In this document: one piece after another, positions 18,074-26,582 of the stretch
How positions within the stretch are numbered: position 1 is the stretch's first letter
Layout: the number at the start of each line of letters is the position of its first letter
From: Rhodanobacter sp. DHG33
GTDB taxonomy: Bacteria > Pseudomonadota > Gammaproteobacteria > Xanthomonadales > Rhodanobacteraceae
Reading direction: 5' to 3'
Assembly: GCF_014843005.1 (NCBI RefSeq)
Contig: NZ_JACYXM010000004.1
Location: forward strand, 436,530 to 500,529
DNA length: 64,000 nt
Notes under the pieces: generated by a model
Seen by the model: only the letters and a program-made list of their open reading frames with translations
What the model was told of the DNA's origin: nothing
Database searches by the model: none
Position numbers and translations under genes: made by a program

Positions 18074-19816
18074 ATGACCAGCGATCTCAAGAAAATCTGG
18101 ACAGTCTTCACCCCACCCGAGCGGCGAAAGGCCGTCGGCATGCTGGTGCTTGTCGTCCTGATGGCTGTGGCGGAAACCCTGAGCGTGGTTTCCATCATGC
18201 CCTTCCTCTCGGTGCTTGGTCGGCCCGCGATCATCCACGACAACCCGCTGCTGCAGTCCGTCTATCAGAGCTTCGGCTTTCATGACACGCGCGGGTTCAT
18301 CCTCGCCCTGGGTCTGACCTCGATCGCGATCGTCATCGGCTCCTCGATCTTCAAGACGGCGACCCTGCATCTGCTCAACCGCTTCGTGCATCTGGAGCGG
18401 CATTCCATCAGCGCGCGCCTGCTGTCGCGTTACCTGCATCAGCCATATGAGTTCTTTCTGACCCGCAATTCGTCGGTCCTTGGCAAGAATGTGCTTTCCG
18501 AAGTCGACCAGCTGCTGTTCGAGCTGATCCAGCCGCTCTCGCAACTGATCGCCCAGGGCACCGTGGTGCTGGCAATGGCACTGCTGATCTTCTGCTATGA
18601 CCCGCTGACAGCCATTTGCATCGTCTCTGTGCTGACGCTGCTCTACGGTGTCATCTACGGCATGGCGCGCAAACGGTTGGCGCATATCGGCAAGGAGCGT
18701 CAGATCGCGAATGGCCAACGCTACCTGGCCTGCAACGAGGCGCTGGGCGGCATCAAGGACGTGAAGATCACTCATTCGGCCGCGGCCTATCAGAAGCAGT
18801 TCGAGGATGCTTCGCGCCTGTTCTCGCGCCACATGGCCACCAACGATACTTTGAGCCAGTCGCCGCTCTATCTGGTGGAAGCCACCGGATACAGCATGCT
18901 GATCGTGATCGCGCTCGCCCTCCTGCTGCGGTCGAACGACGTCGCTCATGTACTGCCAGCGCTTGGCCTGTACGGCTTCGCGGCCTACCGGATGCTTCCT
19001 GCAGCGCAGATCATGTACCGGGGCTTCGCCAAACTGAAGGTTTCCTCAGCGGCGTTGCAGTCCATCCATCACGACCTGACTCTGCCTATCGAACAGGAGG
19101 CAACCGGAACATATGCACTTGCTCCGCAGAAAGAGATCCGATTGCAGGGCATTCGCTATGCCTACCCCTCTGCACCGGAGAAACCGGTCTTCGATGAATT
19201 CGACCTGCTCATTCCCGCCAACACCACAATCGGCATCGTAGGGAGGAGCGGTGCTGGCAAGAGTACGTTGATGGATCTGCTATTGGGGCTCTTGCAACCC
19301 GAGTCAGGCATGCTCAGTGTCGATGGCACCAAAATCGCCGCCAACAACATCGCAGCCTGGCAGCGCGCCATTGGTTACGTGCCACAGCACATTTTTCTGG
19401 CTGATGCCAGCGTCACCGAGAACATCGCTTTTGGCGTGCCTGCCGACAAGGTCAATATGCGCGCAGTGGAGCGCGCAGCGCGCACGGCGCAGATCCATGA
19501 ATTCGTGACCCGTGAATTGCCGCAGGGCTACGATACGAGGGTCGGCGATCGGGGGATCCGCCTATCGGGTGGCCAGCGCCAACGTATTGGCATTGCGCGA
19601 GCCTTGTATCGCGACCCATCGGTGCTATTCATGGACGAAGCTACCAGTGCGCTGGACTCACAAACAGAGGAGGCGCTGAATGAAGCCATCCGTAACCTTT
19701 CTGGCAATAAGACCATTTTGGTGATCGCACACAAGGAAACATCGATTCTAGGATGTCAGTCTGTTATATCGATCCAGGCATCCAACAGCTCAGCTGGACC
19801 AGCATTACAGCAATAG
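18074..19816 (+). CDS. PglK-like ABC transporter (lipid-linked oligosaccharide flippase candidate)
   Basis: 580 residues, a half-transporter with the membrane domain first (about 1-330, six helices) and the nucleotide-binding domain second. Walker A is GRSGAGKST, the signature is LSGGQRQRIGIARAL and Walker B is VLFMDEATSALD. The N-terminus (LKKIWTVFTPPERRKAVGML) resembles PglK/WlaB flippases, which move undecaprenyl-diphosphate glycans across the inner membrane for protein N- or O-glycosylation. The neighbours (GT-C proteins before it, sugar-nucleotide and glycosyltransferase genes after it) support this role. The final 20 residues are polar and unremarkable. A multidrug or lipid exporter role is less likely here. 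Confidence 0.85.
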   Translation: MTSDLKKIWTVFTPPERRKAVGMLVLVVLMAVAETLSVVSIMPFLSVLGRPAIIHDNPLLQSVYQSFGFHDTRGFILALGLTSIAIVIGSSIFKTATLHLLNRFVHLERHSISARLLSRYLHQPYEFFLTRNSSVLGKNVLSEVDQLLFELIQPLSQLIAQGTVVLAMALLIFCYDPLTAICIVSVLTLLYGVIYGMARKRLAHIGKERQIANGQRYLACNEALGGIKDVKITHSAAAYQKQFEDASRLFSRHMATNDTLSQSPLYLVEATGYSMLIVIALALLLRSNDVAHVLPALGLYGFAAYRMLPAAQIMYRGFAKLKVSSAALQSIHHDLTLPIEQEATGTYALAPQKEIRLQGIRYAYPSAPEKPVFDEFDLLIPANTTIGIVGRSGAGKSTLMDLLLGLLQPESGMLSVDGTKIAANNIAAWQRAIGYVPQHIFLADASVTENIAFGVPADKVNMRAVERAARTAQIHEFVTRELPQGYDTRVGDRGIRLSGGQRQRIGIARALYRDPSVLFMDEATSALDSQTEEALNEAIRNLSGNKTILVIAHKETSILGCQSVISIQASNSSAGPALQQ

Positions 19817-19899
19817 ATATTGACTCACCCGGCCATGTCAACAATGGGCGACGGCCGCATTCATTTATCAAAACAACTTACATACAAGGGCCATTCGAA

Positions 19900-21108
19900 A
19901 TGACAGTGCCAACAAGCACGAAACGTGTACTTGTGTTAGGTGGCGATGGGTTTTGCGGGTGGCCTACGGCGTTGCATCTGTCCGCTGCGGGTCACGAGGT
20001 TGCTCTCGTCGATAACCTATCACGACGGAACATCGACATAGAACTCGAATGTGAGTCTCTCACGCCTATCAAGCCTATTGGCGCCCGCTTGCGTGCATGG
20101 AAGGAAATTAGCGGCAAGGAGATCGCGTTCCACAATTTCAATGTAGCGGAAAATTATCAACGCCTGCTGGACCTTCTCATAGGATGGCATCCGGATGCCA
20201 TCATTCATTTTGCCGAGCAACGTGCGGCACCGTACTCCATGAAGAGCAGTCAGCACAAACGTTATACCGTCAGCAACAACATCAATGCGACCAACAACGT
20301 GCTTGCCGCTGTAGTCGAAAGCGGACTCGACATACATGTGTTGCATCTGGGGACGATGGGGGTATACGGCTATGGCACTGCCGGAATGAAGATTCCGGAA
20401 GGCTATCTGAAGGTGAAAGTTGAAACCGACGAGGGAAAATTGACCGAAAATGAGATCCTCTATCCAGTCAATCCCGGAAGCATTTACCACATGACGAAAA
20501 CACAGGATCAACTCCTGTTTTTCTACTACAACAAAAATGACAAGATACGCATTACCGACTTGCATCAGGGCATCGTATGGGGAACCCAAACACGGGAAAC
20601 TAAGCTTGATGAGAGACTGATCAACCGCTTCGATTATGACGGCGACTATGGCACTGTGCTTAACCGCTTCCTGATGCAGGCGGCCATCGGCTACCCACTC
20701 ACGATACATGGTACAGGAGGCCAAACCCGCGCCTTCATCCATATTCAGGATACCGTACGATGCGTCCAGTTGGCGCTGGAAAATCCGCCGCAACACGGAG
20801 ATCGCGTGCAAATCTTCAACCAGATGACGGAAACACATCGGGTTCGAGACTTGGCAAAAATGATCGCTGATCAATCGGGCGTCGAAGTGCACTACATTGC
20901 AAATCCTCGGAACGAGGCAGACGAAAACGATCTACACGTATCGAATGATCGATTCCTGCATCTGGGTCTGCAGCCAGTTCGACTGGCTGATGGTTTGATG
21001 GAGGAAATTAGGGATATCGCCAGCAAATACTCATCGCGTTGCGACACCTCGAAAATACCGTGCCGCTCGGCGTGGACCCAATCCATTGCGCAAAAAATTA
21101 GCAAATAG
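19900..21108 (+). CDS. sqdB: UDP-sulfoquinovose synthase (Sqd1/SqdB family)
   Basis: 402 residues. The enzyme makes UDP-sulfoquinovose from UDP-glucose and sulfite. It is an SDR/epimerase-fold protein with the NAD motif GGDGFCG (14-20) and the catalytic set Thr152 (HLGTMGVYG), Tyr196 and Lys200 (YHMTK), matching Thr145, Tyr182 and Lys186 of plant SQD1. Family-specific stretches are well kept: GIVWGTQT, NRFDYDGDYGTVLNRF, GGQTRAFIHIQDT. The ATG at 19900 gives the normal length. No sulfolipid synthase gene is adjacent; glycosyltransferases are, so the sugar probably enters a glycan. The base composition is much poorer in GC than the surroundings. Confidence 0.9.
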   Translation: MTVPTSTKRVLVLGGDGFCGWPTALHLSAAGHEVALVDNLSRRNIDIELECESLTPIKPIGARLRAWKEISGKEIAFHNFNVAENYQRLLDLLIGWHPDAIIHFAEQRAAPYSMKSSQHKRYTVSNNINATNNVLAAVVESGLDIHVLHLGTMGVYGYGTAGMKIPEGYLKVKVETDEGKLTENEILYPVNPGSIYHMTKTQDQLLFFYYNKNDKIRITDLHQGIVWGTQTRETKLDERLINRFDYDGDYGTVLNRFLMQAAIGYPLTIHGTGGQTRAFIHIQDTVRCVQLALENPPQHGDRVQIFNQMTETHRVRDLAKMIADQSGVEVHYIANPRNEADENDLHVSNDRFLHLGLQPVRLADGLMEEIRDIASKYSSRCDTSKIPCRSAWTQSIAQKISK

Positions 21109-21180
21109 GCACACCAAACATTGCGCCCGGGCCTAATTGAGCAGCAACATATGGGACCCAAGTAAACGTTAGGCTGTCAC

Positions 21181-21194
21181 TGGACATATGTCCA
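21181..21194. promoter_or_regulatory. Perfect 14-base palindrome upstream of a glycosyltransferase gene
   Basis: TGGACAT followed by ATGTCCA lies about 28 bases before the GT2 start, in the 113-base gap after the sulfoquinovose synthase gene. It has operator-like symmetry, but no regulator is known and chance is possible. Confidence 0.25.
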
Positions 21195-21221
21195 TAGCGC
21201 ATTCCCCTCATTAATCCGAAG

Positions 21222-22253
21222 ATGCTCTCGAATATCCCGGTTCACACCATGGTCAGACCACTTATAAGCGTCATCATTCCTACCCATGGCCCTCGTGCAG
21301 CTCTTTTGTCCAGAGCAATCAAGAGCGCTATCGATGGTCTATCTAAGGAAGATGTCGAGATAGTTTTGATTCCAAATGGTGCTGGACCCGGTTGGCGCGA
21401 TATCTGCTCAGAGTACGCCGATATGTGCCAGCTAGTCGTTGTCGAACAAGAACAAGCCGATCGAAACCTCGCACGCGCCAAGGGACTATCGGTAGCACGC
21501 GGCAGATACGTAAGATTTCTCGACGACGATGATTACTTGATACCGTCGCAAGCTGCAAAACAGTATGACGCGCTCTTATCCGAACCAACTCTCGATGTTT
21601 GCTCATCGCCAGTCTCCATCGTTGACAGCGATGGAGTTGTCATCAGTACGCGAGAGCTACCGAATACGAATGATTTCGTCACATCAATTCTATTGCCCTC
21701 TAGAATCCCTCTATTTCTCGCGCATGTTTTCAAAACAGAAACGGCAAAATCCGTTGGAATGCCACTAGACGTAAAGCGCGCCGAGGACGCTGTTTTCTTG
21801 CTCCGCCTGTGCCGATTGCATGAAATACGATGGGTTTCGCTGACGCACCCCGCAGCGGCCTGGTACCAACACCAGACTGGCCGCATTTCATCGCACAAGG
21901 GCTTTCAAATCGGAAGAAAAATTATTGCAGCCGAACTTTTCGAGCTTTTCCGACACTTACAATCGAAAAGCCAACTCACATCGGAGCGACGGAATGCTAC
22001 CGCAGACGCCCTATGGGAATGTGTCCACAAAGGGTTTCCTCGTCAGCCATGGTATTGGAGCATGATTGGGAAAGAAGTTCTCCAAACATTCCCGAATTCA
22101 AAGCCAAGCCAATTGCCGAAGATGCTTACTTTGAATGGCCATCTGAATCCATTGATTGGCGAATGGGGGCTTGTCCCTATCTGGCAAATTATCCTTGCTT
22201 ACAGAGCGCTTAAATCGACAATCTTCAAAGATGGTTATAAACGCATCGTTTAG
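21222..22253 (+). CDS. Family 2 glycosyltransferase
   Basis: 343 residues (or 334 from the in-frame ATG at 21249, which starts MVRPLISVIIPTHG). The GT-A fold is clear: ISVIIPTHGPR, ARAKGLSVARGRYVRFLDDDD with the metal-binding acids at 101-104, and a C-terminal part without membrane helices. The donor and acceptor cannot be read from sequence. It lies between the sulfoquinovose synthase and a galactofuranosyltransferase-like gene and shares their lower GC, so sulfoquinovose is one plausible donor; that is only a positional guess. The next gene begins four bases after its stop. Confidence 0.88.
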   Translation: MLSNIPVHTMVRPLISVIIPTHGPRAALLSRAIKSAIDGLSKEDVEIVLIPNGAGPGWRDICSEYADMCQLVVVEQEQADRNLARAKGLSVARGRYVRFLDDDDYLIPSQAAKQYDALLSEPTLDVCSSPVSIVDSDGVVISTRELPNTNDFVTSILLPSRIPLFLAHVFKTETAKSVGMPLDVKRAEDAVFLLRLCRLHEIRWVSLTHPAAAWYQHQTGRISSHKGFQIGRKIIAAELFELFRHLQSKSQLTSERRNATADALWECVHKGFPRQPWYWSMIGKEVLQTFPNSKPSQLPKMLTLNGHLNPLIGEWGLVPIWQIILAYRALKSTIFKDGYKRIV

Positions 22254-22257
22254 TGCC

Positions 22258-23181
22258 ATGAAATCAAAAGAAAACATTCATGCGGTGATTGTGACCTACA
22301 ACCGCCCCCAACTTCTCATGGAATGCGTTGCGGCCGTGCAGGCGCAGACTTTCCCGCCCCAAAACATAATTGTTGTCGACAATGCTTCGAATCAGGATAC
22401 ACGCATCTGCCTAGATGGTTTGGTCAAAAAATATCCGGATCTGTTTTTTGTAGCCCGCCTTGCACAAAATACTGGCGGTGCCGGCGGCTTCAACGAAGGC
22501 ATCAAACTAGCTTACAGTGCAGGTGCTGATTGGGTTTGGGTTATGGACGATGATTGCATCCCACAACCCAATTGCCTCGAAAAACTAATAAATGCAAAAA
22601 GCTTGATGCTGGATCACCAGAAAGAAATCGGCTTCGTCGCGTCACGCGTACTATGGACCGACGGCACCCCCTGCCGCATGAATCTCCCCTTTCAGCACCC
22701 ATTATGGATTGAGCCTCACGCCATCGATCCGCGAATCTCCCGTATCGCAGGCTCATCCTTCGTTTCCATGCTTATCAGTCGCACCGCCATCGAACGCCAT
22801 GGATTGCCTGTAAAGGAATTTTTCATCTGGTTTGACGACGTTGAATATAGTCGACGTATTTCCACTACGCTTCCAGGCTATTTGGTAACGGACAGCATCG
22901 CCATCCACAAAACTCCGGAAAATATAGACGCACTCGACTTCAACCTGCTCGACGAAAAGTCGCTCTGGAAGTTCAAGTATGGCGTTCGCAACCAATGCAG
23001 CTACCACTTTGAAAATGGCGGCATCATCGAAGGAATGCTCTTTGTAGGCAAGGTGCTGGCGCGCCTGTCTAGAGCACGCCGCAACTGGCACCTACGGGCC
23101 GCCATCTTTGGTGCATGTTTCCAAGGATACAGATTCCGCTATCGCCGCTACATCGAGCATGTCCAATCCCGGCCCACTTGA
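22258..23181 (+). CDS. GT2 glycosyltransferase, galactofuranosyltransferase-like
   Basis: 307 residues from the ATG at 22258; in-frame starts at 22231 and 22156 overlap the previous gene. Residues 9-16 (AVIVTYNR), the motif NTGGAGGFNEG (71-81) and the WVWVMDDDC block (metal-binding Asp 97-99) are typical of the GlfT1/rhamnosyltransferase-like GT2 branch that includes bacterial galactofuranosyltransferases. A UDP-galactopyranose mutase gene follows nine bases later, a strong hint that UDP-galactofuranose is the donor. The second half has a Trp-rich acceptor region (EFFIWFDDVEYSRRI). Cytoplasmic, probably at the membrane surface. Confidence 0.82.
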   Translation: MKSKENIHAVIVTYNRPQLLMECVAAVQAQTFPPQNIIVVDNASNQDTRICLDGLVKKYPDLFFVARLAQNTGGAGGFNEGIKLAYSAGADWVWVMDDDCIPQPNCLEKLINAKSLMLDHQKEIGFVASRVLWTDGTPCRMNLPFQHPLWIEPHAIDPRISRIAGSSFVSMLISRTAIERHGLPVKEFFIWFDDVEYSRRISTTLPGYLVTDSIAIHKTPENIDALDFNLLDEKSLWKFKYGVRNQCSYHFENGGIIEGMLFVGKVLARLSRARRNWHLRAAIFGACFQGYRFRYRRYIEHVQSRPT

Positions 23182-23189
23182 CTCCTCAC

Positions 23190-24302
23190 ATGCCCTCTCC
23201 ACAGAAACTGTCCGCCCTCATAGTCGGCGCCGGCTTCGCCGGCTGTGTCGTGGCCCGAGAGCTGGCCGAGGCCGGATACACAGTCCACATCATCGACAAG
23301 CGTCCGCATATCGCCGGCAATGCTTACGACGAGACCGATATCCATGGCGTGCTCGTGCACCGTTATGGGCCGCATATCTTCCACACCAATGGCGAGCGCA
23401 TCTTCGAATATTTATCGCGTTTCACGGAATGGCGGCCTTATGAGCACCGGGTGCGCAGCGTGGTGGACGGCAGGCACTACCCCTTCCCAATCAACCGCGA
23501 CACGTTGAATCTTCTATACGACCTCGATCTGGACGAGGCAGGAGCCCAGGCGTATTTCGAGTGTGTGCGCGAGCCACGCGACCAGGTACGAACGAGCGAG
23601 GATGTAGTACTCAACTCGGTGGGGCGCGACCTGTACAACAAATTTTTCCTCAATTACACACGCAAACAATGGGGACTGGAGCCATCCGAGTTGAAGGCCG
23701 GCGTGGCCGCGCGCATACCCGTTCGAACCAATACCGACGACCGCTATTTCACCGACACGTTCCAGGCCATGCCGCTGCATGGTTATACGAAAATGTTCGA
23801 AGCCATGCTGAGGCATCCGAACATCACAGCGAGATTGGGCGTGGATTTTGAGAGCGTGCGCGGCTGTTTCGAACAGGATCATACGGTGTATACCGGCCCC
23901 ATCGATGCGTACTTCAACTACTGCTTCGGCCCCCTCCCCTATCGTTCCCTGCGTTTCGAGCATGAGCATCTGGCCGGCGTGGCGCAGTACCAGGAAACCG
24001 GCACGGTTAATTACCCCAACGATCACGCCTATACGCGCATCACCGAGTTCAAGCACCTGACCGGGCAGAAGCACACGGGCACATCCATCGTGCGGGAGTA
24101 TCCACAGGTCGAAGGTGAACCGTACTACCCCATACCGCGTGAGGAGAATGAAGCACTGTTCAAGCGCTACGAGGCTCTTGCAAAAGCCGAACCCAACGTC
24201 ACTTTCGTGGGGCGCTTGGCGCAATACCGCTATTACAATATGGATCAAGTGGTGGGCGCTGCGCTTGCCTCGGCCAGGACCTTGATCAGTGCTCGGCTCT
24301 GA
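23190..24302 (+). CDS. glf: UDP-galactopyranose mutase
   Basis: 370 residues. Converts UDP-galactopyranose to UDP-galactofuranose using reduced FAD. The N-terminal FAD motif is VGAGFAG (12-18), followed by HIAGNAYDE and the family hallmark RYGPHIFHTN (58-67). The substrate-binding arginines lie in TRKQWGL and further on, and the C-terminal YNMDQVVGAAL is standard. Length is normal. I took the ATG at 23190 because longer in-frame starts run into the preceding gene. With galE at 26.6 kb, the locus can make its own galactofuranose donor from UDP-glucose. Confidence 0.96.
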   Translation: MPSPQKLSALIVGAGFAGCVVARELAEAGYTVHIIDKRPHIAGNAYDETDIHGVLVHRYGPHIFHTNGERIFEYLSRFTEWRPYEHRVRSVVDGRHYPFPINRDTLNLLYDLDLDEAGAQAYFECVREPRDQVRTSEDVVLNSVGRDLYNKFFLNYTRKQWGLEPSELKAGVAARIPVRTNTDDRYFTDTFQAMPLHGYTKMFEAMLRHPNITARLGVDFESVRGCFEQDHTVYTGPIDAYFNYCFGPLPYRSLRFEHEHLAGVAQYQETGTVNYPNDHAYTRITEFKHLTGQKHTGTSIVREYPQVEGEPYYPIPREENEALFKRYEALAKAEPNVTFVGRLAQYRYYNMDQVVGAALASARTLISARL

Positions 24303-24348
24303 AGCCGCTGGTCAAAATTTTCATCCAGACTCGCGCCACCGGCAACCC

Positions 24349-25443
24349 ATGTCGCAGACAACCGAGACGCACACCGAGACCAGGGCGCCCAACGCTTCCG
24401 CCCAGCATGCCGCGACGAGTCCTCCCTCCCAAGAGGAGACAGGCAAAAGACTCTTGAGCGTCGTCATACCTGCGTACAACGTCGAGTCTTACATCTCCGA
24501 GTGCCTGGCGTCCGTCTTCAAGCAGCCCGACCTGGACAAATACGTCGACGTCATCGTCATCGTAGATGGCGCCACCGACACCACACTGGAAATGGTCGAT
24601 TCCACCTTGGACCATTTCGGTACCCGGGCCGAAGTCAGGTTTCAAGAGAATGGCGGCCTGAGCGCGGCCCGCAACGCGGGATTACTGCTCGCAACGACTG
24701 ACTACGTCACTTTTCTCGATGGCGACGACGTCTGGCTCGATAATTATCTCGAGAGCGTACTGCCCTACTTGCTCAACAGTAACAATGACGTCGATATCCT
24801 GGAATACGACGCCATACGCATGACCGAAGACGGACGGCAACTTTATCGATGGAAGGTCGCCGCCGCCCCGGAGGGAGAGGTCCAGCAAATCACTCGCGAC
24901 AAGTTCATTGATGTCTTCCGCTGCTATTCCTGGGCTCGCGTGTTTCGCACCGCCCTTGTCCGCACGCACCCGTTTCCCAGTGGACGGCGCTATGAAGACA
25001 GCGCAACCACCCCCTGGTACTACTGGGACAGCCGCCAATCCCTTAGCGTGGGAACTCCGCTGATTGGTTACCGCGTCCGTGCTGAAAGCATACTTGCCAG
25101 CCCGCGTGCCCAAGACATCGACGACATAGCAGCTACGACAAGAGAAGCCGCGGACATGTATGCCAGAACGAAAACCACCTACTGGCAACGTGTCGCTCAC
25201 TATTCATTCCAGCAGGCGTGCGGCCGCATCGTCTATCAACCCCTTCGCACGTGGTCTGCATCGATACGCCTGAGCCGCGATGCCGTCGCAGGAGTCCCGC
25301 CGCCGGCCGGACACATGCGATGGCTGCAAATGCATGCCACCTTCCTGTACACGTACCTGCTGTACTTGAAAAACAGCAGCGAACGCGCGTTCATCCGATT
25401 CGCACCGCCGAAGCTTGTGCGTCTGCTGTTCCCGCGCCGATGA
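24349..25443 (+). CDS. Family 2 glycosyltransferase
   Basis: 364 residues. A Ser/Thr/Glu-rich N-terminal extension of about 33 residues precedes a GT-A domain: LSVVIPAYNVESYI, VIVIVDGATDTT, NGGLSAARNAG and the FLDGDD block (metal-binding Asp 124-127). The C-terminal 120 residues are helical and basic, and end LVRLLFPRR. The donor is unknown; the pattern resembles EpsJ/WcaA-like chain-extending enzymes. The gene overlaps the next one in an ATGA junction (stop at 25441-25443), so the two are very probably translated together. GC content is back near the genome norm here, unlike the genes at 19.9-23 kb. Confidence 0.88.
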   Translation: MSQTTETHTETRAPNASAQHAATSPPSQEETGKRLLSVVIPAYNVESYISECLASVFKQPDLDKYVDVIVIVDGATDTTLEMVDSTLDHFGTRAEVRFQENGGLSAARNAGLLLATTDYVTFLDGDDVWLDNYLESVLPYLLNSNNDVDILEYDAIRMTEDGRQLYRWKVAAAPEGEVQQITRDKFIDVFRCYSWARVFRTALVRTHPFPSGRRYEDSATTPWYYWDSRQSLSVGTPLIGYRVRAESILASPRAQDIDDIAATTREAADMYARTKTTYWQRVAHYSFQQACGRIVYQPLRTWSASIRLSRDAVAGVPPPAGHMRWLQMHATFLYTYLLYLKNSSERAFIRFAPPKLVRLLFPRR

Positions 25444-26582
25444 ATCGAACCATGCGCATAGCTTTTCTCTGCAAGCGCCAGTACACCGGCCATGACGTGA
25501 TTTCAGATCGTTACGGCCGGCTGTACGAAATCCCCCTGCACCTGGCTCGAATTGGCCATACGGTGCACGGTTACTGCATGGACTATCACCATCGCGAAGG
25601 CTACGGAAACTGGTCGCACCAGGCATCTCCGGGAGTACTGCACTGGGAATCGCAGGCACTGGGAAAGCTGAAGTTCCCCACCCTTCTAGGCTATCCGTCG
25701 CGCATCCTGAAAGAGCTCGAGGCATTTCGACCGGACATCATCGTCGGGGCTTCGGATATCCCACACGTCGCCCTGGCAGCTTGGCTTGCGGAAAAACTCC
25801 GCGTGCCTTGCGCTGTTGACCTCTACGACAACTTCGAAAGTTTCGGGCAAGCGCGCATCCCCGGTTTTCACGCCGCGTTGCGATGGGCCGTGCGCAAGGC
25901 GAACCTGGTGATAGTCGTCAGCCAGGGGCTGCGCCAATTTGTCGAAGGCAAGTACCAGCCCGGTGCTCCGATCCTGGTCATGGGCAACAGTCTGGATACA
26001 TCCCTGTTCCACCAGCGCGATCGTGCTGCCGCGCGCGCATCGTTCGGCCTGCCCATGGATGCAAAGCTGATTGGTACCGCTGGCAGCCTGTATCTGGAAA
26101 AGGGATTCGCGCCGCTCTGCGCGGCGTGGGAAAAGATCTCCGCTACGCGCAACGATGTGCAACTCGTGTTAGCCGGGCCCGTTGAAAAGGGAATTACGCT
26201 CCCTAAGGGTAACCGCGTGCATTACCTGGGCAACCTGCCTTATACCCGCGTACCCGAACTTTTCAGTGCACTGGACGTCGGCATAGTGTCGGTAATGGAC
26301 AGCCCTTTCGGACGTTACTGCTTTCCTCAAAAGGTCAGCGAAATGCTGGCCTGCGGGTTAGCCGTTACCGCCGCCGACATTGGCGTCACCAGCGAATTGT
26401 TTGCCGATATACCGGAAGCTCTTTTCCGCACCGCCGATGCACAGGACATGGCAGAAGCCATCGTGCGACAACTGGATCACCCCATCCGTCCCGATCGCCC
26501 CATTCGGGGCTGGGAGGAACTGGTTGCCGACATCGAACCAAGACTGCGTGCATTGGCAGCCATCGACACCCAGAATCAATAG
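25440..26582 (+). CDS. Family 4 glycosyltransferase
   Basis: 380 residues, started at the ATG that overlaps the previous stop. A GT-B fold: the N-terminal domain opens MRIAFLCKRQYTGHDV, and the C-terminal domain has IGTAGSLYLEKGFAPL (nucleotide-binding loop), YLGNLPYTRVPELFSALDVG, and the ribose-binding Glu in FPQKVSEMLACGLAV. This is a retaining glycosyltransferase using an NDP-sugar. It has no signal peptide. Its stop lies seven bases inside the 3' end of the convergent galE gene, so the two transcription units overlap at their ends. It is the last gene of the plus-strand glycan block. Confidence 0.9.
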   Translation: MNRTMRIAFLCKRQYTGHDVISDRYGRLYEIPLHLARIGHTVHGYCMDYHHREGYGNWSHQASPGVLHWESQALGKLKFPTLLGYPSRILKELEAFRPDIIVGASDIPHVALAAWLAEKLRVPCAVDLYDNFESFGQARIPGFHAALRWAVRKANLVIVVSQGLRQFVEGKYQPGAPILVMGNSLDTSLFHQRDRAAARASFGLPMDAKLIGTAGSLYLEKGFAPLCAAWEKISATRNDVQLVLAGPVEKGITLPKGNRVHYLGNLPYTRVPELFSALDVGIVSVMDSPFGRYCFPQKVSEMLACGLAVTAADIGVTSELFADIPEALFRTADAQDMAEAIVRQLDHPIRPDRPIRGWEELVADIEPRLRALAAIDTQNQ

